Below are positions 61,509 through 64,000 of a stretch of DNA of 64,000 bases, one piece after another. The notes beneath the pieces were generated by a model. The model saw only the letters and a program-made list of their open reading frames with translations, made no database searches and was not told the DNA's origin. The DNA lies in assembly GCF_003014755.1 (NCBI RefSeq), contig NZ_PYAW01000002.1, positions 1,116,001-1,180,000 on the forward strand, given 5' to 3'. The translations under genes were made by a program, and so were the position numbers. This stretch comes from Chitinophaga niastensis (GTDB lineage Bacteria > Bacteroidota > Bacteroidia > Chitinophagales > Chitinophagaceae). Position 1 is the stretch's first letter. Every line of letters begins with the position of its first letter.

Positions 61509-62342
61509 CTATTCTTCCTGCGAATCGTTCAAATAGTCGATAGCGGACCCGCATTGTTTCTCAATTTCGGTAAAACAGGCTTCTATCAGCTCCAGTTCAC
61601 CCTTCACAAAAGCCGATTTTCCGGAACGGGAAAATCCTTTTACCAGCAGAAATTGTTTCGTCAGATTCTGATTGATGAGGGATAAATGTTGCTTTTGTTT
61701 TTCGGCAGTACGCCGTTGTTCCATAGATATGATATTGCGGTAATACTGACCTAATGCCCTGATCAGAAAGAGTAGATATAAACCTACCACAACCGGATTA
61801 GCGAGGTACTCAAAAGTGGGAGAATGACCCGGACTTATGAAAATGGGTATATTATTTATTTTGATAGACGCCACTGCAATAAGGTATCCGCAAAGGACTA
61901 TGCACCAGGTAAGGGCGGTCAGCAAATTCACCGTTATGTAACATAATAAAATGCTCATAACCCATATCAGCACGTATTTGGGCGTTAGGTCCTGGTTATT
62001 GAAAAAGGAAGATAAAATAGGAATTGTCAAAGTGCAAAAAGAAGTGAGCATACCTACGAATCCTGCGGAAACTCCTTTTTTCAGTAATAAAAGACAAACT
62101 ACCAGGATGATCATCATCAGGGGAATGAGGATTATATTCACCTCATTCTGACTTATCATATTCAGAAACAGAAAACTCATTAACAATCCAACATAGAAGA
62201 AGATATAATCAAATATCAATTTGATTTTCGCCTGTTCGTAGGTGTCATTTGTATGGAGTATAACTTTTCCTATCACAGCATTTTCTGTGCTGAGATATAT
62301 GTTTTTTATAAATAACCAGGCTTGCCGGAAGAATTTTACCAT
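61509..62342 (-). CDS. Membrane protein resembling a histidine-kinase sensor module without a kinase
   Basis: This 277-residue protein has a short cytoplasmic start and six hydrophobic helices (about 45-62, 70-87, 93-112, 122-140, 143-162 and 180-197). A cytoplasmic coiled coil follows (about 203-235, MEQRRTAEKQKQHLSLINQN). This is the layout of a membrane sensor kinase up to the signalling helix, but no phosphoacceptor or ATPase domain follows. The tail has KGFSRSGKSAFVKGELELIEACF, whose GFSRSGKS fits the Walker A pattern in sequence only. I cannot assign a function; a sensor or partner subunit is one possibility. Confidence 0.7.
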   Translation of the reverse strand: MVKFFRQAWLFIKNIYLSTENAVIGKVILHTNDTYEQAKIKLIFDYIFFYVGLLMSFLFLNMISQNEVNIILIPLMMIILVVCLLLLKKGVSAGFVGMLTSFCTLTIPILSSFFNNQDLTPKYVLIWVMSILLCYITVNLLTALTWCIVLCGYLIAVASIKINNIPIFISPGHSPTFEYLANPVVVGLYLLFLIRALGQYYRNIISMEQRRTAEKQKQHLSLINQNLTKQFLLVKGFSRSGKSAFVKGELELIEACFTEIEKQCGSAIDYLNDSQEE

Positions 62343-62420
62343 TGCTTCGTGCTTAGAAAGGGCAAATTATTGCATTAATACACAAAAGCAGATTCAACGT
62401 TCGTGTGAATTATACACATA

Positions 62421-62450
62421 AAAAAAGAGGTGCCGGTAAAGGCACCTCTT
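62421..62450 (-). terminator. Terminator of hsp20
   Basis: Perfect ten-base arms (62425-62434 and 62441-62450) with a six-base loop are followed on the minus strand by T6. Confidence 0.9.
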
Positions 62451-62502
62451 CATTAAATCCCACGTTATGATCAACTTTATTATTTGAAAGCTGACATTTC
62501 CC

Positions 62503-62952
62503 TTATTCCACTACTATTTCTTTTGGCGCTTCCTGTTTGTTTTCCTTTTTAGCCAGGATTACTTTCAGGATGCCATTTTCATATTTTGCATTGATCTTAC
62601 CGGCGTCTACCACTTCGCTGATAGTGAAGGAGCGCTTGAAAGATTTAAAGTTAAACTCACGGCGTACCTGTTTATCGCCTTCTACCTTTGTTTCTGTTTT
62701 CTTTTCCGCGCTGATTGTGATCGCCTTTTCGTCGGCGCTGATTTTAAAATCTTCTTTTGAGAAACCCGGTGCTACTACATCCAGGAGGAAAGCATCTTTC
62801 GTTTCAACGATATTTACCGGCGGATGTGTGGTAAAATAATCGTTGGTCAGAAAATCGTCTTTAACATATTTGTTTAATCCACCATTGAGGATGTCTTCAA
62901 CAATACCAAATGATTTGGAGAGCGGGCTGTGGTTAAATTTAATGTGTGTCAT
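62503..62952 (-). CDS. Small heat-shock protein Hsp20
   Basis: This 149-residue alpha-crystallin-type holdase binds unfolding proteins under stress. The alpha-crystallin domain spans about residues 45-140, with PPVNIVETKDAFLLDVVAPGFSKEDFKI near 45 (read as VNIVETKDAF and APGFSKEDF). VRREFNFKSFKRSF is near 101, and the ENGILKVILAKK strand near 129 contains the conserved G-x-L. The upstream region contains TGACA/TGTCA sites like those before groES. The gene is monocistronic, with a terminator downstream. Confidence 0.94.
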   Translation of the reverse strand: MTHIKFNHSPLSKSFGIVEDILNGGLNKYVKDDFLTNDYFTTHPPVNIVETKDAFLLDVVAPGFSKEDFKISADEKAITISAEKKTETKVEGDKQVRREFNFKSFKRSFTISEVVDAGKINAKYENGILKVILAKKENKQEAPKEIVVE

Positions 62953-63065
62953 AGTTTTCTATAAGTTTTTTAGTGAAATCAATTTTTGTTTGATACCGGG
63001 TACAGATCAAATGGGATACCATGCCACTAAAACTGCTATTTTGTTAGTAAAAAAGTTACAGATTA

Positions 63066-63101
63066 TGACATTGTGTCATTTGTATTGTAGTTATTGTGTC
63101 A
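63066..63101. promoter_or_regulatory. TGTCA repeats upstream of hsp20 and the bacilliredoxin gene
   Basis: ATGACA-TTG-TGTCAT (63065-63079) is a perfect inverted repeat, and ATTGTGTCA recurs at 63093-63101. The cluster lies 114 bases before hsp20 and 89 bases before the divergent gene, so it could serve either or both. Confidence 0.45.
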
Positions 63102-63189
63102 AAAAGTCTATTTTCTTATCCATTTTTTTTCTTTCTGCTCCCATATATATAACTTTGTGAAAAATCTAAACTGAAAAAATTATAATTAT

Positions 63190-63603
63190 ATGTATCCAGC
63201 GGAACTAGTAATGCCTATGAAGGCTGAATTGACAGATAACGGCTTTGAAGAATTGCTCACTGTAGACAATGTTGAAAGCACCCTGAAGAAAGATGGTACT
63301 ACCCTGGTAGTTATCAACTCTGTATGTGGTTGTTCTGCCGGTACTGCCCGCCCGGGTGTACTGATGGCGGTAGCTCACAGCGAAAAGAAACCAGACAGGC
63401 TGACAACCAGCTTCGCCGGTTTTGATGGTGATGCTGTTAAACAAATACGTACACACCTGTTACCTTATCCTCCTTCTTCCCCATCTATCGCTTTATTTAA
63501 GAATGGTGAATTAGTACACCTGATCGAACGTCATATGATTGAAGGTCGTTCAGCACAAATGATTGCTGCGAACCTCGCAGATGCTTTCGAACAATATTGC
63601 TAA
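63190..63603 (+). CDS. Bacilliredoxin (BrxA/BrxB family)
   Basis: This 137-residue thioredoxin-fold protein belongs to the BrxA/BrxB (DUF1094) family that removes bacillithiol from proteins. The CGC active site is Cys46-Gly-Cys48 in INSVCGCSAGTARPG, followed by the conserved RPGVLMA. The start MYPAELVMPMKAEL matches homologues. Bacillithiol or a related thiol is known from several Bacteroidota, but no bsh gene lies here. It shares its upstream region with the divergent hsp20, which suggests stress-linked control. A short inverted repeat follows at 63616-63638. Confidence 0.9.
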   Translation: MYPAELVMPMKAELTDNGFEELLTVDNVESTLKKDGTTLVVINSVCGCSAGTARPGVLMAVAHSEKKPDRLTTSFAGFDGDAVKQIRTHLLPYPPSSPSIALFKNGELVHLIERHMIEGRSAQMIAANLADAFEQYC

Positions 63604-63730
63604 ATATTCACATTCCGAATTTCCAATTTAGAAATTCGAAATTGCATCGTACTTTGGTGGTTTGATTTTCCTTTTGATTAAATTCGGCTTTGTTCATAGG
63701 AAGATTCAGATCACCAATTTTTTTACGGCT

Positions 63731-64000
63731 ATGTATCCTAATTTATATTACGCATTCAGAGATCTGCTTGGTTTAGAGATTCCGTTTCTGAAGATTTTCC
63801 AAACGTTTGGCTTTTTTGTAGCTATTGCTTTTTTAGCAGGAGCTTATATATTGACGCGTGAATTAAAGCGCTATGAAGCGCAGGGATTGTTAAAAGGCAT
63901 TCCGGAAAAAGTAATTGCAGGGCTGCCTGCCTCACCAGCTGAAATAATAGGCAATGCTACTGTCGGTTTCCTCCTTGGGTTTAAAGTATTAGGCATTGCT
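63731..64000 (+). CDS. lgt: Prolipoprotein diacylglyceryl transferase, 5' part
   Basis: The window ends within this gene; 90 codons are visible without a stop. Lgt transfers diacylglycerol to the lipobox Cys of prelipoproteins, serving the many lipoproteins encoded here. The N-terminus MYPNLYYAFRDLLGLEIPF is typical of Bacteroidota Lgt, followed by a first helix (about 26-42), the LTRELKRYEAQG loop and the start of a second membrane region at the edge. The assignment rests on the N-terminus only. The 127 bases before it contain a short hairpin and no clear promoter box. Confidence 0.8.
   Translation, partial: MYPNLYYAFRDLLGLEIPFLKIFQTFGFFVAIAFLAGAYILTRELKRYEAQGLLKGIPEKVIAGLPASPAEIIGNATVGFLLGFKVLGIA

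Noticed and set aside
61570..61640. Walker A match GFSRSGKS in the sensor-like membrane protein
   Set aside because: Only about 45 residues remain at the C-terminus, with no room for a P-loop NTPase fold and no Walker B, so the match is probably accidental.

Overview
The window reads as a stretch of chromosome from a Bacteroidota bacterium, most likely a Chitinophaga-like member of the Chitinophagaceae. Evidence for this is a type IX secretion (T9SS) sorting domain on a subtilisin-like protease, an S46 dipeptidyl-peptidase, family-restricted lipoproteins (DUF4249, DUF4397, DUF3822, HEIGH/M57), a short primary sigma factor, a fused SecDF, TAnnTTTG promoter boxes and the near absence of Shine-Dalgarno sequences. 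I see no tRNA, rRNA, insertion sequence, prophage or CRISPR array. About 58 genes are supported, one of them cut by the right edge.

Layout. 0-7.4 kb: shikimate kinase, a DUF423 membrane protein, an alpha/beta hydrolase, FtsK, LolA and dihydrolipoyl dehydrogenase, all on +. 7.4-16.3 kb: exported proteolysis, with a T9SS S8 protease, a tandem pair of M57 metallopeptidase lipoproteins, an orphan LytS-type histidine kinase and a DPP11-type S46 peptidase. 16.3-24.9 kb: mostly minus-strand genes (acyltransferase, methyltransferase, acyl-CoA mutase large subunit, aminotransferase, DUF4397 lipoprotein, serine hydrolase) plus an M23 peptidase. 25-34 kb: SecDF, a TlpA-like thioredoxin, a GH18 lipoprotein, an A-type Fe-S carrier, and the nusB-DUF1573-yajC-coaE operon. 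34-38.9 kb: groES-groEL, two FKBP lipoproteins and serine dehydratase. 39-49.3 kb: a large protease/propeller/barrel outer-membrane protein, valS, a collagen-like lipoprotein, threonine aldolase, rpoD and a DUF4249 lipoprotein. 49.3-58.4 kb: trxB, folB, a TPR protein, a MATE pump, DUF3822-rsmD-coaD-thioesterase, a NUDIX hydrolase, pyrE, a metal-binding protein and two small proteins of unknown role. 58.8-64 kb: WbqC, arginine decarboxylase with a structured leader, a membrane sensor-like protein, Hsp20, bacilliredoxin and the start of lgt.

Most genes are core metabolism, envelope biogenesis and protein quality control, so this is largely ordinary backbone DNA. The least explained signal lies between the genes. 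There is a dispersed set of long, often perfect inverted repeats (arms of about 30-45 bp built from short periodic units) with at least three arm sequences and partly shared loop sequences. It occurs at eight junctions regardless of gene orientation. Other observations worth a second look are TGTCA repeats upstream of both groES and hsp20, a covarying hairpin behind both M57 copies, the speA leader, and promoter boxes so close to ATG that three genes are probably leaderless or nearly so. I did not find a clear new multi-gene system such as a defence island or biosynthetic cluster.
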